Below, piece by piece: positions 17,401 to 27,081 of a stretch of 61,722 nt of DNA. Source of the stretch: UBA4465 sp002292365 (lineage in GTDB: Bacteria; Bacteroidota; Bacteroidia; Cytophagales; Cyclobacteriaceae); assembly GCA_943788615.1 (NCBI GenBank), contig CALSQY010000005.1, positions 1 through 61,722 of the forward strand, in the 5' to 3' direction. Below the pieces are notes generated by a model. It was not told the DNA's origin and made no database searches. It saw nothing but the letters and a program-made list of their open reading frames with translations. Made by a program: the position numbers and the translations under genes. Within the stretch, counting starts at the first letter, position 1; each line of letters opens with the position of its first letter.

Positions 17401-18819
17401 ATGAAAACTAAACTTGAAACAAAAATAAGTGTCACTTATTGCTAAAAAAAAGCATCTCTAAAATTAGAGGTAAAAAAGAAAGACGTTTATGCCAAATTGC
17501 CTTCAAGGGAACAGTAGCAAAAATGTCAATTGGCATAAAATGTGAAAACCCTGAAAAGGATTGGAAAAGTGGAATGTTTGAAAAATAAACTTCAATGATG
17601 ATATCCACGAGTTACTCCCTATTAGGGGAGAAATTCAATCTTGTGATACTCGCTTTTTCAAGAGTGCTAATCATATAAAATCTGCGTATAATGGAGTTGA
17701 GGATGATGATATTCCAAAGCCTGTTTTAGAAGTACTTGATGAGAAATTATTAGAGAAAAAAGATGAAGTAAATAGAGGTAATATGAAGGGGTATAGATCT
17801 GCACTTAATTTGTTTGAAAAATGGATGAAAGCAGCACATCTTTTTATTTCGTTGTGCATCGAAATCATTCTCATAAAATAAAAAACAAGATTATAAAAAC
17901 ATTTTACATATGGATGTTGGATAAAAAAATAGGATCTAAAACTTCTAGAAAAGGTATGATGAAGTCATAAAAGATTCAACTGCCAGTGGTTACATCTCGA
18001 GATTGTAGGCATTATATGAGATGTTCTCAATAGAGAACAATAATGATATGGATGGAATAATTGTGAAGCAATTTAGGAGTGTAAGGAAACCCAAAAAGAG
18101 ACATAAGGAGTGATAGCAAGCCTTAGAAAGAAAATTAAATTGTAAATGGATAGAAAAAATTGAAATACTAATTACTTGATGGTCTTGTCACGAATGAAAT
18201 AGATTTTAGAAAAAGGAATACATATCTAAACAAACTAACTTATGAGAAAAGAATAGTTAGAGATGAGAAACAAAAGGTTGTTAGGCTTAATATTAGCTTA
18301 TTCAGGATTGTCATGGGTTAAGCTTGGAAAGGGAGATTTCTTCCAAATTCAAAGATCTATTACTGGTCTAGTATTAGCTGGCCGCAGAGTAAAGACAGAG
18401 GAAAAGTATACAATCCCAGTTACTCAAAAGTTGAATTAATTAATTATAGAAATGGGATCATTACCTTTGGAACCATTTGTGGAAAATAATGTACTTATCG
18501 ACCGTGCTGCTGGTCAAAGTACCTATATGAATTTTAACAACTATCTAAGCGATAGATTACCATCTCAAATTGGCTATGATGAAGATGAGACAATATCTCC
18601 AAATAGATTTAGACATTCATTTGCTATGCGTATGCTCAATCACTTTAAATTTTCTCTTCACGTTGTAGCTAGAATGAAGGGTGATACTGAGAGAATGGTA
18701 AGAAAACACTTAAGGAATATGATGACAATACAATGAAAGTAGCCTTTAATAAAAAGATGGCAAGGAATCTTAAAAATAAGAATAATGATGACGAATTTGA
18801 AGAAGAAATCGCTGTCTAA
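17401..18819 (+). pseudogene. degenerate tyrosine recombinase, paralogue of the one at 29113-30522
   Basis: Fragments in several frames follow the intact recombinase from end to end. FKGTVAKMSIGIKCENPEKDW corresponds to FASTSAKMKTGLVCEDPETQW. SCDTRFFKSANHIKSAYNGV corresponds to AFDTRFCKSATHIKDLYNGV. ILAYSGLSWVKLGK matches ILAYSGLSFAELGK. RFRHSFAMRMLNHF matches RLRHTFAMRQLNHF. The end, EEEIAV, aligns with EGEVAV before the stop. Several stops and frameshifts are spread through it. The catalytic Tyr codon is lost in the frame change after GDTERMVRK. It cannot encode an active enzyme. Confidence 0.85.
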
Positions 18820-18936
18820 TTCACACCATACAATTGTAGAATCCAGTATACTAGAGACTGTAATTATTAAATAATAAAAATAACTAATTTGTATTTTATA
18901 AACATTTAAATACTTTTGGTCAAGAACGGTAAAATA

Positions 18937-20082
18937 ATGGAAAACATAACTACCAGTAAAAAACAAACTGCCCAAGTAAGACTTGATGAATTGATAGAGG
19001 TTCTCAATACTACTGATCCCATTCTTGCCACAGAAATTGACATTAAATTTCTAAAGAAAAATTACTACTCAAAATCAGGAGTTTCTTCTTTCAGAGCTAG
19101 TGGTGGAAATAAGGTAATGACAACAAAATTTTTAGAGGATATCGAAAAAGCCTTACCATTTCTTAATATGGAATGGCTCATACACGGTTTTGGAAATTGG
19201 CTAAATGAATGGTCCCCCAAACAAAAGAAAGACTATATCATTAAGTCTGATTGGTACAAGGGTAAGCCAAAGTCAGCAAGTGCTGAATCAGAAAATTTAT
19301 GCCATTCACAGAAAAGCATTGATCAGTTATTAAAGAATGGAACTGATGCAAATTTCAAGATCATTCTAAGATCAAAGTTCGCTACAACTTACGCAACTGG
19401 AAGCAGACTCAGATCCGATATAAATAAAGCCTTATGTAAAAGAGTACGTGAGTTAAGAATGTCCAGGGATCCAAAGGAATCTCAGACTTATTTTGCCGAA
19501 ACCACTATGGGTGAGAATAGAGGAATCATAACCAATGTAGAATCCTTCAGGCAAAATCCTCCTATATTCTTTATTAAAAAGTTAAAGGAAAAATGCTCAT
19601 TAGATTTAAACAATAAGCTCAGCTATGATTGGCTTATAGATGGTGTTGGTGAGATGTTCATTGAACAACGCAATCTCCCACTACCTGATATGCCTGCAAA
19701 AAAACCTACCAAAGACAATAAGGTTGATAAGGACCTTTGTAATAGGATTGATAATACGAGAGAAGGTCTAGGTAAAAGTAAGACTTCATTTGCTGAGCTA
19801 CTAGATGTAAACAGGTCAATGATTAGCGCTATGGCTGGTAAAGATAAGAGACAAAATCCTACAACTTGGTTTTTGTCCCGGTTAAAAGAAAGAGTCAATG
19901 ATAATAATAAAGTATTAAGCTATGATTGGCTTTTAGATGGTGTTGGTCCTCAGTATATAGAAGATTCTAGTATCAGCGAAACATCAAGTTATGCTATGGA
20001 AAAATTGAGAAAAGAAATTGAGAGGCTTAAAATAGAGAATGCAGAGCTTAAAATAGAGAATGTAGAGCTTAGGAAAGGTTAG
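18937..20082 (+). CDS. triple-HTH regulator with C-terminal coiled coil
   Basis: This intact protein is related to the one at 30638-31510. It contains three XRE-like helix-turn-helix units. Each ends in the signature (L)xxxWLxxGxG: NMEWLIHGFGNWL, SYDWLIDGVGEMF and SYDWLLDGVGPQY. The second and third begin with ALCKRVRELR and DLCNRIDNTR. The C-terminus (about 355-381) is a heptad-like coiled coil with two near-identical copies of LKIENAELKIENVELR. The short relative has only two HTH units. It sits directly after the ruined recombinase and probably controlled it. I chose the ATG at 18937; a TTG at 18916 is also open. It is DNA-binding by inference only. Confidence 0.75.
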   Translation: MENITTSKKQTAQVRLDELIEVLNTTDPILATEIDIKFLKKNYYSKSGVSSFRASGGNKVMTTKFLEDIEKALPFLNMEWLIHGFGNWLNEWSPKQKKDYIIKSDWYKGKPKSASAESENLCHSQKSIDQLLKNGTDANFKIILRSKFATTYATGSRLRSDINKALCKRVRELRMSRDPKESQTYFAETTMGENRGIITNVESFRQNPPIFFIKKLKEKCSLDLNNKLSYDWLIDGVGEMFIEQRNLPLPDMPAKKPTKDNKVDKDLCNRIDNTREGLGKSKTSFAELLDVNRSMISAMAGKDKRQNPTTWFLSRLKERVNDNNKVLSYDWLLDGVGPQYIEDSSISETSSYAMEKLRKEIERLKIENAELKIENVELRKG

Positions 20083-20104
20083 AAAGTTCTTTAACTATCC
20101 AAGC

Positions 20105-20148
20105 AACGAAAAACCTCATTTAAGTATTATAATTAAGGTTTTTTCGTT
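20105..20148 (+). terminator. intrinsic terminator after the triple-HTH regulator
   Basis: An inverted repeat (AACGAAAAACC with GGTTTTTTCGTT) encloses a 20-base AT-rich loop. The core AAACCTCATTTA is shared with the terminator after the second regulator (31525-31579). This marks the right end of the duplicated recombinase-regulator unit. Confidence 0.65.
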
Positions 20149-21390
20149 CTTGTTTCTTTTATTAGTACTATTCTGTACACCAATTTCACAACAAAAATTT
20201 TATCTTTTCAGAAATTGAAATCAGGATTTATAGTATGAAACGAGTTCTCATTAGCGAGAATATAAACGTAGCGATGAAAGACAATCGCTACATAAATAAG
20301 CTATTCAAAATTAAGAAATTAGTGTAGGCCATTACCCTTCGCTATATAAAAAACATATCTTTAAAAGTATTTTTCAACTTAATCTTGGAGTTAAAAGCAT
20401 AGTCAATTGGTCCCTCATAATGTTCGAACTAGATGAAAGTGGTGCCCTGGAGGGAGATCCAAACGCACTACAGCTCATGATAAATATTGTGAACAAGATA
20501 TTTTGCTCCGCGAACGGATTTATCTAAAACTCCATGGATATATAGGAAAATGACATCCGAATCTAACCTCAGATACGGATAACATAATATGACCAAAATG
20601 TGGTAGCCCTCGAACGCATCGTTATTGCTCTCGAGGACTGCTTCCGGTGTGATATGACAATAATATAAATGTCAAGATTGCTATGGCTACTACACGCTAA
20701 GATCTAGCGAAAAAGAAAAACCTAAAAATCAAAATTAAATTCTATAAAAAACTATATCAAAATCAAACAGACTAAACCCAACAACAATAAGTATGTTCCA
20801 CTACGCACGAGCGTACACGATGAACCAATGATGAGTTCATTGGTTTCGAAATCAAAGCTCATGCGTGGAGGAATACAACTATTGCAGACCAGTTTACGGC
20901 ACCAAGCCAATCATCAATGATCGTTGTAAGATTGTAACCAAAAAGTCAGATGTACCTGAAGGTAGCCAAGTGGATAGCGATGCCTCCAATGAGCACATCA
21001 CGACATACCTCAATAAGAGATCTAGGTTCATGTATATCCACACGAAAGCGAAGATTTCAGCTAGATGGAAATAACTCGATAATTGATGATTTAAAAGAAG
21101 CAGAGGGCTTACTAAAGGAGACTCTACTCATAAGGAGTGAAGGGTACATGTTGATCCATGATATGCTAATCTCAGCTACTAAAACAGCTGGAGTTATGAG
21201 TAGCATTAAGAAGCCAGACTAACAAATTAATGGCTATCAAAATAAGCTAAGCGGAATCAAGAGACAAATGGGATATCACAAGGATGAGATCCTCAAGACC
21301 GAAAAAATAAAACGAACTATTATCTAGTTCTGATGTTATGCGCTGTATTGGCTAATTTTTTAACTTTCTATAATCAAAGAGCATAAAATG
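20149..21390 (+). other. decayed DNA without a convincing gene
   Basis: About 1.2 kb with short overlapping frames, none longer than 90 codons and none with recognisable motifs. The longest open stretches (20865-21074 and 20950-21222) overlap in two frames and share no visible family. GC is locally higher around 20440-20690 than in the flanks, which suggests foreign origin. I read it as a worn-out mobile-element cargo. Confidence 0.5.
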
Positions 21391-21515
21391 AATGTCCATC
21401 GTTTTAATTTGAGAAAAATTTTTTTATCAAAACTGTAGCACTTTTTGCAGTCGATATTGTTTCGTAAATAATTTGTGTAGAGAAATCCCGGGGTGTGGTG
21501 TCTCAGAAGTTTTTT
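21391..21515 (+). repeat. dispersed repeat, copy related to 44631-44735
   Basis: GAATGTCCATCGTTTTAATT at the left and GGGGTGTGGTG followed by a T-rich tract at the right are shared with 44631-44735. The middle differs. It ends just before a small gene with a hydrophobic start in both places, so it may carry a promoter or leader. Confidence 0.55.
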
Positions 21516-21548
21516 TGTGCCTGCATGGAAAAGTATTATTTTAGTGCG

Positions 21549-21677
21549 ATGAGTAACAATCAAATATTTTTAATAATGATTATCGCAATGGTTATTATAA
21601 CCGTTGCTTTTGTCGTTCATAATAATGAAGGGAAGAATCCATGGAGTACCCCTATCGAGCGAAACAGAATTTTTTAA
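21549..21677 (+). CDS. small single-pass membrane protein
   Basis: This is a 42-residue protein with one strong membrane helix (IFLIMIIAMVIITVAFVV) and a polar tail ending NPWSTPIERNRIF. The tail is well formed for a soluble extension. It precedes the DUF6913-like gene by 12 bases on the same strand. I do not recognise a family. Gene status rests on the hydrophobic pattern and the tight spacing. Confidence 0.45.
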   Translation: MSNNQIFLIMIIAMVIITVAFVVHNNEGKNPWSTPIERNRIF

Positions 21678-21689
21678 CTTAATTGCCAA

Positions 21690-22190
21690 ATGATATTCCA
21701 AAAACTAATTATTGAATTGCTATTTAAATTCCGAATAAAAAAACATTCAGTCCAAGTTGAAGGGTTCAATACAATAAAAAATATTGTAATCATCATCAAT
21801 TTGGATGAAAAAAAAACATGTGATCTTGAAGCACTAATCCATTCTTTTAAAGCGTTGGGCAAGAATGTGGAATGTATTGGCGTCACCTTAATTGGCAAGT
21901 ATTTCATGAAAAAAGGGATGAAAATTGTTAGAAATACTGATTTTTCATTTTTTGGGAAGCCGAAAACTACTTGGATTCAGCAATTTTTTAATATGAAATC
22001 TGATTATGCCCTATTGATAGATCGAAGTAATAATTATCTACTCAATCATGTGGCGATTCATTGTAAGGCCAATTGTTATATTGGATATAAGTCCGTACCT
22101 GAAAATGAATTATTAACTTTGCAACTAACTGCCTTACTTGAAAAGGAGCATGAAGTTTTTTTACGCTACATAAAATTAATAGAAAGCTAA
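21690..22190 (+). CDS. DUF6913-like protein
   Basis: This 166-residue soluble protein resembles the Bacteroidota DUF6913 group. Visible features are a basic N-terminus (LLFKFRIKKHSVQVEGF), INLDEKKTCDLEALIHSFKALGKNVECIG, and the central DFSFFGKP. They are followed by YALLIDRSNNYLLNHVAIHCKANCYIG. No catalytic motif is evident. Function is unknown. It is intact and codon use resembles the housekeeping genes, so this part of the region may be old chromosome rather than mobile DNA. Confidence 0.65.
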   Translation: MIFQKLIIELLFKFRIKKHSVQVEGFNTIKNIVIIINLDEKKTCDLEALIHSFKALGKNVECIGVTLIGKYFMKKGMKIVRNTDFSFFGKPKTTWIQQFFNMKSDYALLIDRSNNYLLNHVAIHCKANCYIGYKSVPENELLTLQLTALLEKEHEVFLRYIKLIES

Positions 22191-22199
22191 TATGAGAAA

Positions 22200-22325
22200 A
22201 TGGATAATGATGAAAAGGACAAAGAAATTCTTAAATCAGAAATCGCTTACCAATGCGAGAGATCCCCTAAACATCAGAGCGAAGTTGAATACTTAAAAAT
22301 ATATCTAAGAAAACAGATAGAATAA
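22200..22325 (+). CDS. small charged protein
   Basis: A 41-codon frame starting 10 bases after the DUF6913-like gene. The peptide is highly charged and helix-prone (DNDEKDKEILKSEIAYQC, then EVEYLKIYLRKQIE). A competing frame from the ATG at 22192 gives a less plausible basic peptide. No family is recognised. Confidence 0.3.
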   Translation: MDNDEKDKEILKSEIAYQCERSPKHQSEVEYLKIYLRKQIE

Positions 22326-22406
22326 AAATAACTTAGTTTTCTTCTTCTTGCTTACTGTAATTTCAATTTTAGTCTACTTTTTTAGTTCTATATTCAAGTT
22401 TCTTAT

Positions 22407-22573
22407 TTAAGACCCACAAGCCCCACACTCAGGATAATCAATATCACAGCTGCCTCCAACTTCTTCTATCTTAAATTTATGGATTTGATCCTTAATATCC
22501 ATATCAGTGAACATATTTCCAATTAATTGGGCTTCAAGTTGGGCTATCTTTTCTTCGTCTTGAATAGTCTCAA
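22407..22573 (-). pseudogene. 3' remnant of a Cys-tailed protein gene
   Basis: On the minus strand an open stretch without a start reads IETIQDEEKIAQLEAQLIG, then NMFTDMDIKDQIHKFKIEEV. It ends with CDIDYPECGACGS before the stop. The Cys-rich tail and helical body look like real protein sequence, but a stop closes it upstream. It is a fragment of an unknown gene. The next 300 bases (22574-22873) hold nothing I can support. Confidence 0.4.
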
Positions 22574-22873
22574 TTTATAATTGAATCCAATCACTTAATC
22601 TTTTGGATTAAAGTTAATTCCAAAAAACTCATTATGGTTCTGAAAATCTAAACCAATGGTTGGATGTCAATCATATGCATACCCAAGACAGCCCATAGAG
22701 CCTTGTATTCAATTTATTAATACTCAGTCATAGTATTTATTGTATTGGTAATGACCTCTTGAGAAGGGTATTCTTAACGTCTCCAAAGTTCACTCCCTAA
22801 ATCATTCCATTGACATCTATGTTATATAGCACTATAAAGGTACTGTCTATAAAAAACTCACTATTATAATTAG

Positions 22874-23092
22874 CTATTGAATCTCCTTCATGACATAGAT
22901 AGTATCGTGAATTAGTTTACTCATGTATCGCACTTCAGACAGGAAAATAGTATCGTTTGGCAGTTCTACATATAAGGTGACCGTATGAATTTCAGTAATT
23001 GTAGTCATAACGAATTCGTACTCCTTTTTGGTTGCTATAATAGTTATCATAAGAGCAATATCCATTAGGATGATGATGGTAGTTTTATTCAT
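22874..23092 (-). CDS. small membrane-anchored protein, partner of the upstream gene
   Basis: This is a 72-residue protein with an N-terminal hydrophobic helix (IIILMDIALMITIIA) followed by a beta-rich domain (EIHTVTLYVELPNDTIFLSEVR). Its ATG overlaps the stop of the preceding gene as ATGA, the best evidence that both are real. No family is recognised. In layout it resembles short holin/lysis-accessory or toxin-like membrane proteins, but nothing proves this. Confidence 0.45.
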   Translation of the reverse strand: MNKTTIIILMDIALMITIIATKKEYEFVMTTITEIHTVTLYVELPNDTIFLSEVRYMSKLIHDTIYVMKEIQ

Positions 23093-23346
23093 ATCTTAAC
23101 TGCTTTTATCGTTTTCTTGAGGATGTCTGAAATTAAGCTACCTGAGAAACCAATTAAACCACTAGCACCTAGCGTATCCATTCCGATTGGAATATCAAAG
23201 TATTCGCTAAGAAAGTTCCTTATATTTTCTCTGCCCAAGATGAGGAGGAATGCTATAACAAAAAAGTGAGCAAGGGCATTATCGTTATTCTTATTCCACA
23301 ATTTTTTTACACCAATATCCAAACTTAATTTTGTCATCCTTGGCAT
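23089..23346 (-). CDS. small membrane protein, first gene of a coupled pair
   Basis: This is an 85-residue protein with a basic, soluble start (KLSLDIGVKKLWNKNND), a membrane helix (FFVIAFLLILG) and a Gly/Ser-rich hydrophobic segment (LGASGLIGFSGSLISDI) near the C-terminus. It is coupled to the 72-residue gene downstream by an ATGA overlap. Function is unknown. Confidence 0.45.
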   Translation of the reverse strand: MPRMTKLSLDIGVKKLWNKNNDNALAHFFVIAFLLILGRENIRNFLSEYFDIPIGMDTLGASGLIGFSGSLISDILKKTIKAVKI

Positions 23347-23569
23347 CTAGCAAATCTTTCTCCACACTATATTGTAAAATCCAAAAAAAGGATAACCCCT
23401 GTTGTTGCTGTGATGACATCGTATATGGATATTTGAATCATTCCTTCGTTATTAAATAACTGAGGGTGGTTTCTGCTAGTTCAAAAGTATGTATAATACA
23501 ATACACATATTATTTCTTGGAGTTAGTTATTTTTTTTAACTTACCTGTGGGCTTAAATTAATTGTTGCA

Positions 23570-24928
23570 ATGAAACGCACTAAATACGTCTATCTCATAA
23601 GCGTTCTTTATTTAACTGCCTTGTTAACCAATTGCGGTGAAAATCAGCGTAATGCTCCTGTCCAATCTCTTATCTATTTAGCCGAAAATGGGCTAACCGT
23701 AAAGGCTAAAGAAAATGTCCATCTCATCGTGGGGAAATCATATGTATTAAATGAGAAAATATATTTAGTTGTCGATTCAACTATGTTGTACGAAATGGTT
23801 GCTAATGATGATGATATTACAAAAGTAGTTACTACTTACGTTAAAGATATGAGTGATTTGTTTGCTAATGCAGAATATTTCAATAAAGATATCAGTTCTT
23901 GGGATGTGAGTAATGTGACAGATATGAAAGGGATGTTTGCAGGTGCTACTTCTTTCAATAAAAGTTTGATTCATTGGGATGTGAGTAATGTGACAGATAT
24001 GAAAGGGATGTTTGCAGGTGCTACTTCTTTCAATAAAAGTTTGATTCATTGGGATGTAAGCAATGTGACAGATATGTCTCTGATGTTTCATAGGGCAACT
24101 TCTTTTAATCAAGATATTACTCAGTGGGATGTGAGTAAGGTTTTAAATATGAATCAAATGTTTTCTGGGGCGGAGGCATTTAATCAAAATCTAAGTGATT
24201 GGAATGTTGACAACCTCACACAATGCTTATATTTCAACCAAAAGACCCCATTACATACAGAAAATAATCCTAACTTCGTAAGATGTGATATTGATCCTCT
24301 TAATGACGATGCTATTTACCGAGATGAAAACGGAATTACTATTAAAGCAACTAAAAGTGCTGAAATTGGAGCTTACTATGACTTAGATGGGATCAGCTAT
24401 TTGGTAGTAGATTATGATTTACTATCTGAAATGGTGAGAAAAGGAGAAGATATTACTAAAGTGGTAACTACTAAAATTACAACTCTCAATTTCTTGTTTT
24501 ATAAAAAGTCTTCTTTCAATCAAGATATCAGTACTTGGGATGTGAGTAATGTGAGTAGTATGAGGGGTATATTTTCTTGGGCTCAATCTTTTAATCAAAA
24601 CATCAGTGCTTGGGATGTAAGCAATGTGACAGATATCTCTCTGATGTTTGTTGGAGCTGAATATTTTAATCAAGATATCAGTTCTTGGGATGTGAGTAAT
24701 GTCACAAATATGTATGAGACATTTTATGCAACGACTTTCAATCAGGATATTAGTTCTTGGGATGTGAGTAACGTGACGAACATGCATGGAATGTTTATTG
24801 ATGCTCTAACATTTAATCAAGATCTTAGCTCTTGGGAAGTAAAAAGTGTTAAAAAATGCTATGCTTTCAGTGCAGAAAGTCCTGCTTGGACATTACCCAA
24901 ACCTAACTTCACTAACTGTGGAGAATAA
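23570..24928 (+). CDS. BspA-family (DUF285) repeat lipoprotein
   Basis: This is a surface lipoprotein. The signal peptide ends in the lipobox LLTNC. Two similar halves follow. Each starts with a short domain (ENGLTVKAKENVHLIVGK; ENGITIKATKSAEIGAYY) and then carries 25-residue repeats of the type FNQDISSWDVSNVTDMSLMF. I count about five in the first half and about six in the second. These DUF285 repeats form a surface array typically found in adhesins. In the DNA, two neighbouring repeat units around 23921-24060 are identical over 75 bases, showing recent unit duplication. Confidence 0.85.
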   Translation: MKRTKYVYLISVLYLTALLTNCGENQRNAPVQSLIYLAENGLTVKAKENVHLIVGKSYVLNEKIYLVVDSTMLYEMVANDDDITKVVTTYVKDMSDLFANAEYFNKDISSWDVSNVTDMKGMFAGATSFNKSLIHWDVSNVTDMKGMFAGATSFNKSLIHWDVSNVTDMSLMFHRATSFNQDITQWDVSKVLNMNQMFSGAEAFNQNLSDWNVDNLTQCLYFNQKTPLHTENNPNFVRCDIDPLNDDAIYRDENGITIKATKSAEIGAYYDLDGISYLVVDYDLLSEMVRKGEDITKVVTTKITTLNFLFYKKSSFNQDISTWDVSNVSSMRGIFSWAQSFNQNISAWDVSNVTDISLMFVGAEYFNQDISSWDVSNVTNMYETFYATTFNQDISSWDVSNVTNMHGMFIDALTFNQDLSSWEVKSVKKCYAFSAESPAWTLPKPNFTNCGE

Positions 24929-24946
24929 GCCTACTCCTCACCCTAA

Positions 24947-25190
24947 AAATCATTTCTTCCAACATAGTCTTTGATATCCTTGTAGAAGGGAATTATTCCC
25001 TTCACTCCCATTGTTTCAAAAGCACCTTTCATAGTTTGATCCATATGCTTTTAGTTTCTCTCTTTTTCTACTTTTGATACTTACTAGTCTTGTAGGTTAG
25101 CTCTTTTTTATTTCCAAAATTATCACCTAAGAAATTTGCTACATCACCAGATGCCTTGATACTAGCCTTTGCATACCATCCAAAAAATAT
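24947..25190 (-). pseudogene. decayed gene remnant sharing a piece with 47511-47553
   Basis: Minus-strand frames give GWYAKASIKASGDVANFLGD, then, after frame changes, AFETMGVKGIIPFYKDIKDY and VGRNDF at the end. These look like the tail of one protein with several frameshifts. The last 43 bases recur at 47511. I do not recognise the family with confidence; a mobile-element protein is likely. From 25191 to 25490 only short, unconvincing frames remain. Confidence 0.45.
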
Positions 25191-25490
25191 TGTTTAGTGA
25201 AAGATGTGAAAGAAAAAATTACAGGATTCCTAAAGTCAAAAGCTGTGCTCGAACCAATTGTCTAAACACCTTTTAGGTGAACACTAGTAGATAGAAATTT
25301 TGCTTGGTAGAATGTCAAAAAGTGGGGAGTTGGAAAATACCAAGAAAAGATGTATTTCCTAGGACTTCAAAATAAGTTTGATCACGACTATAATTATGTA
25401 TTTTCTAATCGATTCCAGGATTAAATTTATTCACCCCAAAGGGGTAAGAGAAAATTGGAGGATGAAGAAAATAAAATAGCAGTAAAATAC

Positions 25491-25509
25491 TTTGTTACCT
25501 ATTTGGTAC
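25491..25509 (+). promoter_or_regulatory. TTTGTTAC/TTTGGTAC box pair
   Basis: TTTGTTAC and TTTGGTAC at 11-base spacing, the same spacing as the first two boxes at 29057-29075. It lies in decayed DNA before the next intact genes and may mark the end of an inserted segment or a lost recombinase promoter. Confidence 0.3.
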
Positions 25510-25679
25510 TTTATCTTTTATTTGTGCTAAACAATGCCTAATTTGAACCTATGAGGTATTTTTGCACTACCATTAATTTACAACAATAGAGCATCAATCC
25601 ATTAATTTTACTGCTCACTTGAAATGTGCTTATTATCTTTGAATCATAAGAAAAAAATATACCTAGATTTCTTCATTTA

Positions 25680-26111
25680 ATGAAATATTTAATCTTAATT
25701 GTAGTTTTCAATTTTTTAGCAACCACCTGTGATAAAAAAGAAAAGTGTGAAGTAACTCTTGAATCAGCAAGTTGGCTTAATTGGTTTGGAGGAATACCCA
25801 ATGTTGGTGGAACTGATTATTCAATTAAATTTTTAAGTCAGGAATGTGAGGATTTAAAGATAGAATCTGTTTTTATAGATGAAAAAAGCTTGAAATTCAA
25901 GGTAAAACGTACCGAAAATCTTTGGGAAATCGCAGCATCAAAAAGCATGAAAAATTCCATGAGTAACCGAAATCAAAAAATGTCTAAGCCAAGCTCCACC
26001 AAAAGCGCACCACCCCCCAAGACTGCTCGAATAATCTATTCTTTCAATAATAGATTTTCAGAGATTATTGTTGATCGCTTTACTCAGGGAAAAGATCAAT
26101 TTCGTCGGTAA
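25680..26111 (+). CDS. hypothetical lipoprotein
   Basis: This is a 143-residue protein with a short signal sequence ending in an LATTC lipobox (mature Cys at residue 17). It has four to five beta-strand-like segments, a flexible Ser/Pro/Lys-rich stretch (SKPSSTKSAPPPK), and ends with IIVDRFTQGKDQF. No enzyme motif is visible. It precedes fmt by 37 bases and is likely co-transcribed. Confidence 0.6.
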   Translation: MKYLILIVVFNFLATTCDKKEKCEVTLESASWLNWFGGIPNVGGTDYSIKFLSQECEDLKIESVFIDEKSLKFKVKRTENLWEIAASKSMKNSMSNRNQKMSKPSSTKSAPPPKTARIIYSFNNRFSEIIVDRFTQGKDQFRR

Positions 26112-26148
26112 ATAATGTGACCGACATAAACTAGAAAAACCAATGGGG

Positions 26149-27057
26149 ATGAGAATTGTATTTATGGGTACTCCTGAGTTTGCCGTTGCCTCTCTCAGAG
26201 AATTGGTTAACTCAAATCAAGAGATTGTAGGTGTAATTACTGCCCCGGATAGACCTCAAGGACGAGGAAAAAAAATGGGCGTCTCTGCGGTAAAAGCATT
26301 TGCTCTATTGAACGAATTAAGAGTCCTACAACCAGATAATCTAAAAGAGAAATCCTTTATCAAAGAACTGTTATCACTCGAAGCCGATTTACAAATAGTG
26401 GTCGCTTTTAGAATGCTACCGGAAGTTATTTGGTCGATGCCTAAAAGAGGTACCTTTAATCTACATGCTTCTTTACTACCTCAATATAGAGGAGCAGCTC
26501 CTATTAACTGGGCCTTAATCAATGGGGAATCTGAAACTGGCGTTACCACCTTCTTTTTAGATAAAAAAATTGATACTGGAAAAATAATACTACAAGAAAA
26601 AGAAGTGATTCAAGAGGAGGATGACTTTGGTACACTTTATGGAAAATTGATGCTGAAAGGAGCATCGCTCATCTTAAGAACGGTTTCCCTGATCGAAAAG
26701 GGATCCATAGATACGATGCCTCAGAATGATGAAAACGCAAGTCCCTTAGCGCCAAAGATATTCAAGCAAGATTGTGAAATAAATTGGGCCCAAGATGCTG
26801 ATAGTATTGTTAATTTCATCCGTGGTATGTCACCCCATCCAACTGCTTGGTGCAAATTCAACAATGAAATACTGAAAATATTTCATGTAAATAAAATAAC
26901 TACGAACCATCTAGATTCTGGGGAATTTGAGAGTGACGGAAAAAAATATTTGCATTTTGGCACCCAAACCTCTGATTTAGCCATTACTACATTACAAATT
27001 CAGGGGAAAAAAAAAATGACCGTCGAAGAATTCTTGAATGGTTACCGCATGAACTAA
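26149..27057 (+). CDS. fmt: methionyl-tRNA formyltransferase
   Basis: This transfers a formyl group from 10-formyl-tetrahydrofolate to Met-tRNA for translation initiation. It has the family start MRIVFMGTPEFAVASL (I prefer the second ATG, 26149). The catalytic segment is FNLHASLLPQYRGAAPINWA (about 101-120) with the Asn and His, followed by the catalytic Asp in FFLDKKIDTG. The C-terminal tRNA-binding domain has RGMSPHPTAW. At about 302 residues it is complete. The next gene, folA, supplies the folate pathway that feeds this reaction. Confidence 0.95.
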   Translation: MRIVFMGTPEFAVASLRELVNSNQEIVGVITAPDRPQGRGKKMGVSAVKAFALLNELRVLQPDNLKEKSFIKELLSLEADLQIVVAFRMLPEVIWSMPKRGTFNLHASLLPQYRGAAPINWALINGESETGVTTFFLDKKIDTGKIILQEKEVIQEEDDFGTLYGKLMLKGASLILRTVSLIEKGSIDTMPQNDENASPLAPKIFKQDCEINWAQDADSIVNFIRGMSPHPTAWCKFNNEILKIFHVNKITTNHLDSGEFESDGKKYLHFGTQTSDLAITTLQIQGKKKMTVEEFLNGYRMN

Positions 27058-27081
27058 TTAACAGATCAAAAACTACTAAAA

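Noticed and set aside
20420..20527. Short frame MFELDESGALEGDPNALQLM as a gene
   Set aside because: Only 35 codons, no homology that I recognise, and flanked by stops in a decayed segment.
20865..21222. Two overlapping plus-strand frames as real genes
   Set aside because: They overlap in different frames, show no family features, and are surrounded by decayed DNA.
22192..22296. Alternative small basic peptide after the DUF6913-like gene
   Set aside because: It competes with the charged 41-residue frame starting at 22200, which is the longer and more protein-like of the two.
23777..24787. Long minus-strand frames rich in His-Ile-Thr repeats
   Set aside because: They are the mirror image of the DUF285 repeats in the lipoprotein gene on the plus strand and have no independent support.
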